Source: Chionoecetes opilio (lineage: Eukaryota; Arthropoda; Malacostraca; Decapoda; Majidae). From it: 64,000 nt of DNA. The translations under genes and the position numbers were made by a program. This document shows, in pieces, positions 24,299 through 35,254 of this stretch (position 1 is its first letter; each line of letters starts with the position of its first letter). The notes below the pieces were generated by a model that saw nothing but the letters and a program-made list of their open reading frames with translations, was not told the DNA's origin and made no database searches. The stretch covers positions 145,001 through 209,000 of the forward strand of contig JACEEZ010005919.1 of NCBI GenBank assembly GCA_016584305.1, written 5' to 3'.

Positions 24299-24487
24299 AT
24301 GATGAGCGATTGTACTTCGGTGTCAGACAGTGAATCTGTCGCTGTGATAGATCTAGAGTACGATGCTCAATCTGAGACCGAACTAAATGACGCTGCTCGC
24401 GTATATGAGGAAAACGAACCTCAGATTGTGATGGGAGCCCAACCCTATATGTTTGAGCCAGAGAGAAAGAGAGAAGAGAGAGTATAA
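24299..24487 (+). CDS. Short acidic ORF, possibly a transposon protein N-terminus
   Basis: 62 codons: M-M-S-D-C-T-S-V-S-D-S-E-S, an acidic middle, then Q-P-Y-M-F-E-P-E. The pattern of an acidic start followed by P-Y-x-F-E-P is common at the N-terminus of small proteins found with animal DNA transposons. The frame stops within a degenerate GA-rich stretch, so it is probably a remnant. Function unknown. Confidence 0.3.
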   Translation: MMSDCTSVSDSESVAVIDLEYDAQSETELNDAARVYEENEPQIVMGAQPYMFEPERKREERV

Positions 24488-24572
24488 AAGCTTCAAAAGG
24501 AAATACATAAAAGAAATGTCAAGTCTCAACAGGTTTAAGTCTTCCGGCGTGTGTGTGTGTATTCATCCAGTT

Positions 24573-24870
24573 GTATTCATCCAGTTGTATTCATCTAGTT
24601 GTATTTTACAGGGCCAGAGCAACGCTCGTATGGCCCCGTCTCCATATCAACATTTATTTTTCTCATTCATCTTTAGTGTTGGCCAAAGCCACCACCCCAG
24701 GAGGGAGGTTACAAACCCCCGGCTAACACCCGGTACCCATTCACTGCTGGGTGGAGAGGGGCTCGGGTTTTAAGGAAACAGAATAACTGTTTCCGCTCCG
24801 CCCGGGGATCGAACCCGGGACTTCTCGGTGGTGAACCGAGCGTGCTACCCTACACTACGGAGTACCCCAG
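24573..24870 (-). mobile_element. tRNA-Val-like SINE next to LINE family 2 tail
   Basis: Minus strand from 24867: CTCCGTAGTGTAGGGTAGCA (D-arm/A-box), anticodon stem CTCGG/CCGAG with loop TTCACCA (anticodon CAC, valine), and GGGTTCGATCCCCGG (T-arm/B-box). The acceptor stem is imperfect and a unique body follows, ending in the LINE family 2 3' sequence. This is a classical tRNA-SINE with a LINE-derived tail. Confidence 0.7.
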
Positions 24871-25011
24871 TGTGTGTGTGTGTATGTGTGTGTGTGTGTG
24901 TGGAACAGGTGCCATACAGAGGTAAAGTGAGATCTAAACAGGTGTGTGATGGCATGAAAACGTTATACACTTTCTTATTTTCTTTTACCTGACAAGTGAA
25001 AGTTCGTTCTT

Positions 25012-25116
<105 letters not shown>

Positions 25117-25587
25117 TGTGTGTGTGTGTGTGAGAGAGAGAATGAGTACACTTGCACCGACTGAAACTCATCCCTTCCTTCCTCTCTTCCTCCTCCATGC
25201 CCTTCCTCCCCTCCCTCCTTTGCACCACAACGCTCCCCCTCCCCGCTAGCTCCTGTCCCGCGCGAGTGTGTGACTGTGTGTGTGTCAGAGGGCACTAAAA
25301 AATCTATCAGAAACACCCAAAAATCTTCAAGTACTGATATTTATCTCTTGTGTTTACGTGCTTCTGGGGCAGCGCGGGAAGAGGAGCTTTCCACTTGTGA
25401 CGTCACCGAGCCGTGGCGCATCGTCTGCCAGTTGCCAGCAGCGTTTTCGAAGCTCGTGGAATTTGCAGATTTTGATTGCGGATTATTTAAAAACGGCTGA
25501 CTGGATGCAAAAAGTGACAACATATTGTTGATATACTCGCTAATGGCTATAATTTTATTGCATTAAATTAGTTATGATGAAATGGTC

Positions 25588-26060
25588 TGGACGATTACTT
25601 TAAGGTAAATTTCCAGATGAACACCGAACTTCCTTTGGTGAACGAAACTATTTTTTTCTGGTGAGTTTTGATGTGTTTTGAATGAATCTGCTAACCGTTT
25701 CTGTCGCAAATCTTTTTTTTTTTTTTTTTTTTTTTTGCAACAAAAATTACAAAAAAATAAAAAAATTGAGCATTAAAAATAAACTAATAAAATACCTAAC
25801 CTAACCTAACCCTTACCTAACATAACTTATATGAAACCTAACCTAACCTAACCGAATTTATCCGGTAACTAACCTAACCTAATTTATAACTAACCTAACC
25901 TTTATCTGAAAGAAAAAAAAAAAAAAAATTGCGACAGAAGCGGTTAGCATAGTCCTTCAAAACACGTCAAACCTAACCAGGAAAAAATAATTTCGTCCAC
26001 CAAAGTGAATTCGGTGTTCATCTGGAATAATACCGTTTTTAATGGAAACGGTACCATAAA
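25588..26060. mobile_element. Inverted-repeat MITE with CCTAA runs inside
   Basis: Left arm AACACCGAACTTCCTTTGGT and right arm CCAAAGTGAATTCGGTGTTC are complementary. The arms also share GCTAACCGTTTCTGTCGCAA with its complement. Between them lie poly(T) and CCTAACCTAACC motifs, the arthropod telomere pentamer in the CCTAA sense. Confidence 0.7.
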
Positions 26061-26197
26061 ATTCATTATTTTTTTTATTTTTTTTAAACTACTATAGGTT
26101 TGCGCAAAATAAAACTATCTCCATTATAACCGAAAAAGCACCTATTGTGGACTAGGAAAAAATAGTCGGTGTCTCTGAAAACGACCGCGAAGTCCTC

Positions 26198-28254
26198 GTC
26201 CATTATTACCTCCGCCAACGAAATTGGAGGGGTTATGTTTTCACCCCGATCTGTCTGTCTGTCTGTTAAGGCCCCCATCCACGGTACGATTGGTCGTACG
26301 ATCTGATCCGACAGACCTGATCCGATGGATTTCCTACCACCCACTAACGATCCGACCGCACCTCAAGACCAGTTCAGTTGGTGATAGAAACGGTGGAGAG
26401 CGGTTCTCATGATGGGTCTATGCAACGAGGATCGAATTACTTTTGATGGAATCTGATACCACAACTTAGGAGCGTAAACATCACCCGCGTTCACACCAAC
26501 TTTCACAGAGACAGTTATTTTCTTAATATATTTCCGGCACACACTTCTCATATATTTTTTTTTTTTTTTTACTGTTTCAACATTAGCCTCAGTCGCTCAC
26601 TGTCGCTCCTCGAGTTTCTCTACCAATAGGTGTCTTGCACTGACGTCACGACCTAGCGTCTTCAAGCCAAATGCCGCAGTCTTCAAGCCAAATGCCGCCC
26701 GTCGGAGCGAGCTGGAGAACCAACAAACTCCACTTGCCGCCCGTGTTTGCCAGCTTATGATAATTTTCCCCTACCAAAGATATGTGTATCAGTATAAAAG
26801 ATATACTGTTGTCTTCGGAAATGTTTGTACTATAATATTATCAAATAAAAAACCGTAAAACTCACTAAAGAAAGGCCATTATGAGACTCAAGAAATATGC
26901 ATGAACTTAATATTCACCAACTCCAGCTCCCATTTAATATTTTGCTCAAAAACTTTTTATATGGACAATATCAATAGAAGCGGAATTTCATTAGCTTTCC
27001 ATTGATATATTTCGTTATCTGATAAAAAATTAGAACCATGCATTAATTTAGCGTTAACTAAATAAATAACATCATGATATCGGGTATTTTTTCCAGATTG
27101 ATGAGGTTATTTATTTAGTTAACGCTAATTTATACATGGTTCTAATTCATTTATCAGATAACGAAATATATCAATGGAAAACTAATGAAATTCCGCTTCT
27201 ATTGACATTGTCCATGTAAAAAGTTTTCGAGCAAAATATTAAATGGGAGCTGGAGTTGGTGAATATTAAGTTCATGCATATTTCTTTCATATTTCTTGAG
27301 TCTCATAATGGCCTTTCTTTAGTGTGTTTTACGGTTTTTTATTTGATAATATTATAGAACAAGCATTTCCGAAGATGACAGTATATCTTTTATACTGATA
27401 AACATATATTTGGTAGGGGAAAATTACCATAAGCTGGCAAACACGGGCGGCAAGTGGAGTTTGTTGGTCCTCCAGCTCGCATTTCCCGCGCCTGTCGCAG
27501 CCACAACAAGGGCTGTGATGTCACGTGCAAGACACCTATACTTCATAAGTTGCATTTTTCTTAAATTTATCCATTTACTCTTTGCTTTTTATTTCCCACG
27601 AACATTCTGTTAATATATAATTGGATGAATTCTGTCCAAAAGTGCTTCTCATTAAAGAAACAATATTCATCTTGGTAGTCCTCTCGCGACGCTGTCAGTA
27701 GCGAAACTGACGGCTGGCCTCACGATCAGCACACTCACGTTACGATCCGGTCTGAACCGGATGATCTGTCGGATCTAAAAACCAAACACTGCTTGGTCGC
27801 CATCCGACCAGCTGTCAGTCGGTCGGACAGACCAAAATCACCCCACTCACGATCCAATCTGGTTGGATCCAACCAGATCTGTCCGATGGTCGTACGACCA
27901 GATCGCACCGTGGATGGGGGCCTTTAGTGTACAGGATTTCTCGAAAAGTTACGAATAGATTTAGACCAAACTTGGTATACCAAGTCTATTTGGTATAAGG
28001 AAGAACTGATTTAATTTTGGATGAAATCTATTGACAACTGTTGCCATGGCAACCAATTGATGAAATATTCGGCCGGAGGTATGCGCTCATACTGAGTGCA
28101 TATATTTATATATATATATATATATATATATTTTTACTAAAAAAAATTTACTATTTTTTTTACTTTTTTTTTATGAAATCGAATCACAGCTGTCGCCATG
28201 GCAACTAATTGATGAAATATTCGGGCGGAGGTATGCGCTCTACTGAGTGCCTCC
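26198..28254 (+). mobile_element. Dispersed repeat interrupted by the palindrome
   Basis: The left half starts TTACCTCCGCCAACGAAATT and ends in CTGTCTGTCTG. The right half resumes with ACAGGATTTCTCGAAAAGTT and ends GGAGGTATGCGCTC. The two halves join into one repeat if the 1655-bp element is removed. A copy of the end is duplicated at 28190-28250. Family not named. Confidence 0.6.
26266..27926. mobile_element. Large nested palindromic DNA transposon (1655 bp)
   Basis: Element 26269-27923 with ends AGGCCCCCATCCACGGT and ACCGTGGATGGGGGCCT and a 3-bp TTA duplication (26266-26268 and 27924-27926), as for PIF/Harbinger. Inside is a second palindrome, about 26740-27460, with arms over 300 bp centred near 27085 (GTTAACTAAATAAATAAC and complement). 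There is no transposase. The whole lies inside another dispersed repeat whose halves are at 26198-26265 and 27927-28254. Confidence 0.8.
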
Positions 28255-29039
28255 CCCCCTTGTTACCTTATGAGATGGTTAGGTAGAATCAAAGCAAATA
28301 TCCATCTGTACTTACTGAAAGACATAAGTGAGGCAGAGCTACTTCTGTGTCCTGGTAAAAGTGACAGCCTGACTTGTGCCTAGGTAGGCCTAAACCGTAA
28401 ACGTGACATGAAGGTCTTCCATGTAGTACCTGTTGCTGGCTGCTGGGCTACCGTACTTGTTGTGTTGTTGGTAGTTTGAATGTAATTGAATGGTAGTGGT
28501 TCTCATCATATCTGGCGTACTAACTGTATGAGGTTCTCTGTAACATATGGGAATCAGTTGGAATTTTGCCGTAATAATAAGGGCCACGTGGTTATATTTC
28601 CTACGATAGGGATTAGCATTAATAATAACGGAGAAATATAGGAGATATGACTACTACGGTACTACTATCACCATCACAACTACCAATCAATAATGCTAAT
28701 ACTATTAATTCGGTTTCATTATATTTCATTATATGGTTGTTCAAGACTTCGAGTTCATTGATGAGTCCGCAGAAATGTTGGCGCCGAATTGTTATAGATA
28801 CGCATTTGATGAATTTTGTACCTTAAAGAGTTATAAATGGTAAAAGAACCCGTATATTAAATAGATAGATATGTAGCTGGATATATCAAACAAAATATAT
28901 ACTTCATAGTAACAGCGCCGAAAATGATGAAATCCGAATGTGTCAGTCGTGAAGTTGTCAAAGTAAGGAGTATTTTTGTTGCATCACGTGAGTAGTTGTT
29001 GTTATAGTGAGTTAACGAGGGTGTTGTAGCGTGACAGTC
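28255..29039. other. Region upstream of SBDS
   Basis: No exon seen. It must contain the SBDS promoter; no TATA box is evident near the start codon, as is usual for housekeeping genes. Confidence 0.4.
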
Positions 29040-30761
29040 ATGAGTAGGAGCGGCGGCAAGATCTTCACGCCCACCAACCAGATCCGGCTCACCAACATAG
29101 CCGTGGTCAGGGTCAAAAAGGCGGGAAAGAGATTCGAGATTGCCTGCTACAAAAATAAAGTTCTGAGTTGGCGACAAAAAGTGTGAGTTTTTAGAATTGA
29201 TTTTTGTCTGTCTATCTATCTATCTGTTTGTTTGTGTACCTATCTGTCTGTCTGTCTGTATCTCTGTTTTGTCGTCTGTCTGTCTCTGTCTGTCTGCCTG
29301 CCTGCCTGCCTGTCTCTTTCTGTATGTATGTATATATCTGTGTTTGTCTGTCTGTGTGTGTTCTCTCTCTCTCTCTCTCTCAATTACTTCATGCTTTTTA
29401 CAATGTCTTAGATCTTAGCAGTATAATAAGCGAAATGGTTAGAGATACGGCGCCGTACCCATTTTCGCCGTGGGTAGAGATACGGCGGCCGTATTCTGAT
29501 TGTGATTGGTTATAGATACGCGGCGGTTGTAATAAAGAAAACCATATGACTGTCAGTTGATAATTTGTGTAATACATGGGGTGTCATTTCTATATTTTTT
29601 AGGTAGGAGACCAGCATCACCCATAAGTAAGAGGGAAATTAGGTTTATTTCCACCAGTTTTAGAAGGAAACAGATTGAAATAAGGTTTATATTTGTATTA
29701 ATTAGAAAATTTACCACATATTTGTGATCAGCGAGTCCAAAAACCGGTCTCGGAAGATATGTACACTAGGGTCCCACATAAAGGGTGTTCGAATAAAGCG
29801 TTTCCCCTATAAAGCGAACGACCGAAATATTATTTTTATTTTTATTTATTTTTAATAAATAAAATTCCAAAATTTTCGTTAGGAACGAATTTGATCAAAC
29901 TACCACGCCTGTGATAGCATCATAGGACATCACCAGGGCTCATAGTGTTCCCCAAGGGATCCTCGCAGCCCTAAAACAACAACAACAGTTCTGGCGAGGC
30001 ACGCAAGCGAGAGTTAAGCCAGGTTTATGGCAACTTGCTTTTGAGTCACTAACCTAACCTAATCCCACGCTTTAACCTCCTATCTAAAGCCAAATCTGCA
30101 TTAAAAGTGTCCGTGGCAAGGGAAGAACAGAGGCAATGTAGGTCACAAGAGGAAGAAGAGTGAGAGGCACGCCGCACGTAAACAAACACTTGTCTCGCCT
30201 CCCTATGAACATGTCATTATCTTCAAAAGTTTGAGTCCAAAAGAATGTTTCCTAGAATCCAATAAGGTAAACAGAAACCATACTCCCAATTGTGTAGGGA
30301 ATTTCGATCCTAGTGTAAAATAATACCATGTTCTGGTATGCACGGGCGTGAACAAGTACAAATGTACGGGTACGGGCGGGAGGACTGATCGACCAATATA
30401 AATTTTTTCCATAGGTTGTGTGTTTCACATAGAGCGAATTCACATAAAACTCTTGTTTATCGACCAATTTCTCGTTTTACATGGGACCCTAGTGTATAAG
30501 TCCTAACCCGTAAACCGTATAACCCGTAATTTAAGGCAAAAAAGGAATAAAATAGAAGTGATGTTAACCAGGGAGCAACTTTACCGGCTTATACAGTAGG
30601 TATATTATATGGGTATATTTGAGTCATTTGGTAATTTTTTTCATTTATTAAATAGTACTACAGGAGAACCTCGTTTATCCGGCACCCACGGGGGGCAGCG
30701 CATGCCGGATAACTCATTTTGCCGTTGTTTTGAGAGTTACTCTTATGGAATCCCCCAAATT

Positions 30762-30800
<39 letters not shown>

Positions 30801-31021
30801 CCCATCACAAGGAACTGGCCAAGGGCACAACAAAAATGGGTAACACAAAGTCCGCTTAGTTGGCAGTCCCTATAAAGAAGACAGTCAGAGAATAAAATAA
30901 AAAAGAGGGGTGAACCAATTTAGTTCGGGAGGTGTCTTGTTACTCTTCTTTTGAAAAGATGTAAGTCATAGGAAAGTGGAAAAATAGAAACAGGAAGAGA
31001 GTTCCAGAGTTTATCAGTGGG

Positions 31022-31059
<38 letters not shown>

Positions 31060-33664
31060 CCTGGGTCGAATAGTGCCGTTGTTTTGAGGCTGCCGTTGTT
31101 TTAAATGCCGGTTAAACGAGGTTCTCCTGTATTAAGAGACCCCCCGAAGACTACGCAGGAAAATTTTTTGTGAGAACCTGAGGTGTCAACATTTTCTGAA
31201 AAATCTACAAGGGGTGACCTTAGAACTTGGGCAAGAAATCATGTTTTCATCTCATATAACTCAAAAACTGTAAGGCGCACGTAAAATATTGTAGCTACAT
31301 AATATAGTAAAAATAGAGCCGGCAAAGACCTTTCTTTCGACCTGTAGTAAAATTAATTTAGATTCTAGGTTATCGAGAAAATGATCGATTTGTCGTTGTC
31401 ACAAAACATTAATTTTATCAGCAAATGTAAAAGTTAATTGAATACAGTTTCCTTGTTCCTTTTCCATCACCATATTGATAGCTCACTTGACCAGTAGTGT
31501 GTCATAATCCTATATCATGATATAACAACAGTCATCATCGGTAGTCTCTCTCTCACGCGCGAGTTGATGGGCTGACGTGTGTGTTGTGTTACAGGGAGAC
31601 GGACTTGGATGAGGTGCTGCAGAGCGAAGCCGTGTTCACCAATGTCTCCAAGGGGCAGGTGGCCAAGAAGGATGAATTACTCAAGTGCTTCAAGACCGAG
31701 GACCAGCGAGCCGTGAGTTCCCTTCTTTTCTTAATTTGTCATTACTTGATTGTTTGTCTATTTATTGAAGAACACAAGGAAGCTACAAGAGGCCGTGTAT
31801 TTATTAATTTACATATGTGATTCAGATAGTAACAAGGCTGACTTTCTGCTTATTTGTCTGTCTGTCTCTGTGATTTCTCCATCTAATTCCATTCCGTCAA
31901 CCTAATCCCACCTATCTAACTAGCCATTACCCGTGCCACATAAACCTTAATAGTCACAGTGGCCTGAAGTACTCATTATAATAGTAGAAACAGGCTCATT
32001 CCACCTGCCATTGTTATAAGTTAGGCAGGCGTTAGTAACATGGTCAGTTTGGCATTAGTGTGAATGAGGCTGCCCTTCCCAGATATGTCTCGAGATCCTG
32101 GAGAAGGGAGAGCTGCAAGTGTCTGACAAGGAGCGACATGCCAACCAGGAAGCCTCGGTGAAGGAGATTGCCTCTATTGTGTCAGGTGAGAGGGAGAGAG
32201 AGAGAGACTTACACTCATACTTAAGTGAACTTTTCCGTTTCACATAACGATACATAACTGTTATCATTCTATGTGTATGTATTCTAATCCTATTACCGGC
32301 TTACTTGTGCCTGTGTTTTATGTGTATGCATCTACGTATGTGTTTTTTTGTTCATTTCTCCTCCTCATCCTCCCAATTCTAATCGTAATCCTTTTCCTCA
32401 TCCTCCTCATTCTCCTCCTCATCCTCCTCCTTCAGATAAGTGCATCAACCCGGAGACCAAGACGCCCTACACAGTCACCATGATCGAGAGTGCCATGCGG
32501 GACCTCCACTTCTCTCTCAACCCAAAGCGCAACAACAAACAGCAAGCACTCGACGTCATCAAACAGCTGACCACGGTGTGTGGGTGTCTGTGTGGGTGTG
32601 TGGGAGTGTGTGGGTGTGGGGGTGTGTAGGAGTGTGTGTGTGTGGGTGAGTGGGTGTGTGACTGGGTGTGGGTGTGTGACTGGGTGTGGGTGTGTGGGAG
32701 GGGAGGGCAAAGGGTTCAGTGTTTTTATTTATTTAACCCCTTTACACCCAGATCTTTCCTTTGCAATATAAAATCAGATGTTGTTAGCCATAAAATTACA
32801 CTAAATATATCAAATTAGTGAGTGGACAAGGATACTAAACAGGTCATATGTATAAAACATTATGCTCATATTCACTAAAATCGTCTAATGGGACCCAAAT
32901 TACAATGAAAATTATGTTCTGGGCCTCAAGGGGTTAAGAATATTGAATGAATTAATGAACGGTCTGCTCACGTTGTCTTCTTATCGCCAGGTCATCCCCA
33001 TACAACGTGCCCAGATGAAGGTGCGTATGACCATCCCTGCCAAAGAGGCCAAGAAACTGAGGGAGAAGGTGGCACAGTACATCACTATAGAGTCTGAAGC
33101 CTTTGAGCCACACCTGAACTTGGTGAGTGTTCCTGTAGGGCGTCTGTAAGTGTAAGGAAGAGAGCCCTGAGTGATTCTATTTTTATGCGCAGGGATTTAT
33201 ATCTTCTTGACACACTCAGACAAACACACTCAGTAGTCACTCGCTGTAGCACCATATTATGATACATGTATTCTGTCATGTCAAAGTTTAATATGTATAC
33301 AATGACTTAATCAGCATCTTACAGCCTCCTCCCCCTCCCTCTTCTCTGTCTTACACATTTTATCCATCACTTATGTTGGGCTTCTGACTCTAATCTTGAG
33401 GTGTGTGACATTATCCACAACAGGCTTACGGGGTGGTTACAGGGGAGTCTGAGCACAGGTGTGAGTCGGAGGGAAGGGGTGCAAGTGAGGACAGTTGAGT
33501 TCTCTTTCTAACACGGTCATGATCCACAGGTGGGTCTCATTGATCCCGGCCACTTACGCACTGTGGAGGAGGCCATCGTAGGCCCCACCAAAGGCCGGGC
33601 AACCATTGAGGTGCTGAGCCTCAAGGAGATGACGGACACTGGCGACTCCTCTGCCCTCACATAA
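29040..33664 (+). CDS. SBDS: Ribosome maturation protein SBDS
   Basis: Complete gene, 256 residues, six exons: 29040-29182, 31595-31712, 32083-32185, 32436-32575, 32991-33122, 33530-33664 (TAA). All introns are GT-AG with phases 2, 0, 1, 0, 0. SBDS works with the GTPase EFL1 to release eIF6 from pre-60S ribosomal subunits in the cytoplasm. The N-terminal FYSH domain is plain ([35 protein letters not shown]), followed by domain II ([23 protein letters not shown]) and the ferredoxin-like domain III ([15 protein letters not shown]). Human SBDS has 250 residues; the small excess comes mainly from R-S-G-G-K inserted after M-S. The start was chosen because the frame opens directly into the conserved N-terminus. 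Confidence 0.97.
29762..30496. mobile_element. TA-flanked DNA transposon in SBDS intron 1
   Basis: Ends CACTAGGGTCCCACATAAA and the near-complement TTTACATGGGACCCTAGTG, bordered by TA on both sides (29762-29763, 30495-30496). Consistent with a Tc1/mariner-type non-autonomous element of about 731 bp. Confidence 0.8.
30659..31131. mobile_element. Tigger-like element in SBDS intron 1
   Basis: Ends CAGGAGAACCTCGTTTATCC and near-complement ending CGAGGTTCTCCTG, with TA borders (30659-30660, 31130-31131). The interior holds poly(T) at 30765-30800, poly(A) at 31021-31058 and an unrelated insert between them. Confidence 0.8.
32576..32705 (+). repeat. GTGTGG-rich repeat at SBDS intron 4 donor
   Basis: A TG/GGGTG-rich simple repeat begins at the splice donor itself (ACG|GTGTGT), giving many alternative GT dinucleotides. 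Confidence 0.85.
32733..32937 (+). mobile_element. piggyBac-like MITE, copy 4, in SBDS intron 4
   Basis: About 197 bp between TTAA at 32733-32736 and 32934-32937, with the same ends as the other copies. Confidence 0.85.
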
Positions 33665-34809
33665 CCCACCAAGTGCCTCAGGGTGCCGCGTCAGCCTTCA
33701 CATGGCACCTGGTCCTCTCAGGGCAGCTTCTTGGGTAGCATGATGTGCTCTGTGTGATACCCAACAACTGGTGGCAGTGGTGGTAATGCTCTGGGATTTT
33801 TTTCATTGTGATGACTTTATATTGCCTTTTGTCTCACAATTACTGGTGTGTATGTGCGTGCATAAGCGTGCGCCTGGGCCAGTGGTAATGCTCTTGGAAT
33901 TTTTTTCAATTTGAAGACTTTATTGCCTCATGTCTCACAAGTACTGGTTTGTGTGAGCGTGCATGAATATTACTCCTTCCACCAGTTTCAGTGCTTTCTA
34001 TGTCATAATAATTGATCCTATGTGCTGCAAGTAGTGAGTGTTTGGGGCTCTCATCAGTCAGCTATGTAAAAATGTCCATAAAAGAAGAAAGAGGGAGACT
34101 TATTTAAATCCACATACTGTATACAGCTTTGTTTTCATTCTGAGCCTTGGCAAGTGCTGGTGTTGCTTTGCCATGTAACCACGTCTTGTTAAGTCTAGCA
34201 CTTCCCATTCTATACAGCGCAGGAGTTGCAGGCTTTTGCATCGGCTGTCAGTATCACAGGCCGGTATTGGTGCTTATACTCTTAACAACTGTCAAAGAAT
34301 CATGTACTACTGTGTGACATGAATGTATGTACTCTTAGGTTTTTCTATAACCCCTCCCCTTTTTTGGCATTAAATCAATCGATCCTAGGTTTCCCAATCG
34401 TGCATCATGCTTAAGGGGGAATAAGTAAGGATTTAACACAGCTTTGAAAATCATTAATTATCAAAAGTGTGCTGACCATATATATATTCGGGCACATTAT
34501 CATTCATATTATTGTTTTATTATCTTATTTTTTGAAATGCAAAGGGAGTATGTGAGTCTTCAAATAGATTGTCACCTTATATTATTGTATCAACTAACAA
34601 AGAAATCTATAGCCTTATGTATAGTTTCAACATATTAACTAAAGACTTAATATTGATTAGCGTGTTTTATTATCATTATTATCAGGTGAAGCAATGACCC
34701 ATATGTATCCAAAACTCTATGATGTAGGCTACCCGTAAACGACAGAGTGAAAAAGTGGTATGTGAAAAAAAATAAGACTTAAGGGAATGGTGTGAGGAAA
34801 TATGTTGTA

Positions 34810-34815
34810 AATAAA
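34810..34815 (+). promoter_or_regulatory. Candidate SBDS polyadenylation signal
   Basis: AATAAA about 1.15 kb after the SBDS stop, just before the palindromic MITE. It is the only canonical hexamer I noticed in this flank; use is inferred from position. Confidence 0.4.
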
Positions 34816-34832
34816 GGAATGGAAGTGATGTA

Positions 34833-35205
34833 CTATAGTCTATTTTTTTTATTATGGTCAAAATGCAGTAAGGAAGCCACGCCCCCTGCCTCCCCTTTTA
34901 TTCTACGAGGCAGCTGATTGGTGCATTCCTCGTATCATCACTACCAATCACAATATCTTCACTACTTAACAGCGGCGTGACCACTGGGTTAGACATCTTC
35001 ACTACAGAGGGTGACAAAATAAAAACCCTCTGTGGTGAAGATTGTTCTGTCCAGTGGTCACGCCGCTGTTAAGTAGTGAAGATATTGTGATTGGTAGTGA
35101 TGATACGAGGAATGCACCAATCAGCTGCCCCGTAGAATAGAAGGGGAGGCAGGGGGCGTGGCTTCCTTAGTGCATTTTGACCATAATAAATAAAATAGAC
35201 TATAG
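34833..35205. mobile_element. Near-perfect palindromic MITE downstream of SBDS
   Basis: Ends CTATAGTCTATTTT and AAAATAGACTATAG. The arms run about 180 bp each (shared core CAGCGGCGTGACCACTGG and complement) with a loop of roughly 10 bases near 35018. Confidence 0.85.
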
Positions 35206-35254
35206 AACTAGATGGGATAATACCAAGAAGACTGGAACTAAGAAATTACTTATC

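Noticed and set aside
24797..24870. Genuine tRNA-Val gene on the minus strand
   Set aside because: The acceptor stem does not pair well, and the sequence continues into a SINE body with a LINE tail.
25790..25905. A chromosome end or true telomere array
   Set aside because: Only two or three tandem CCTAA units at a time, inside a MITE with normal sequence on both sides.
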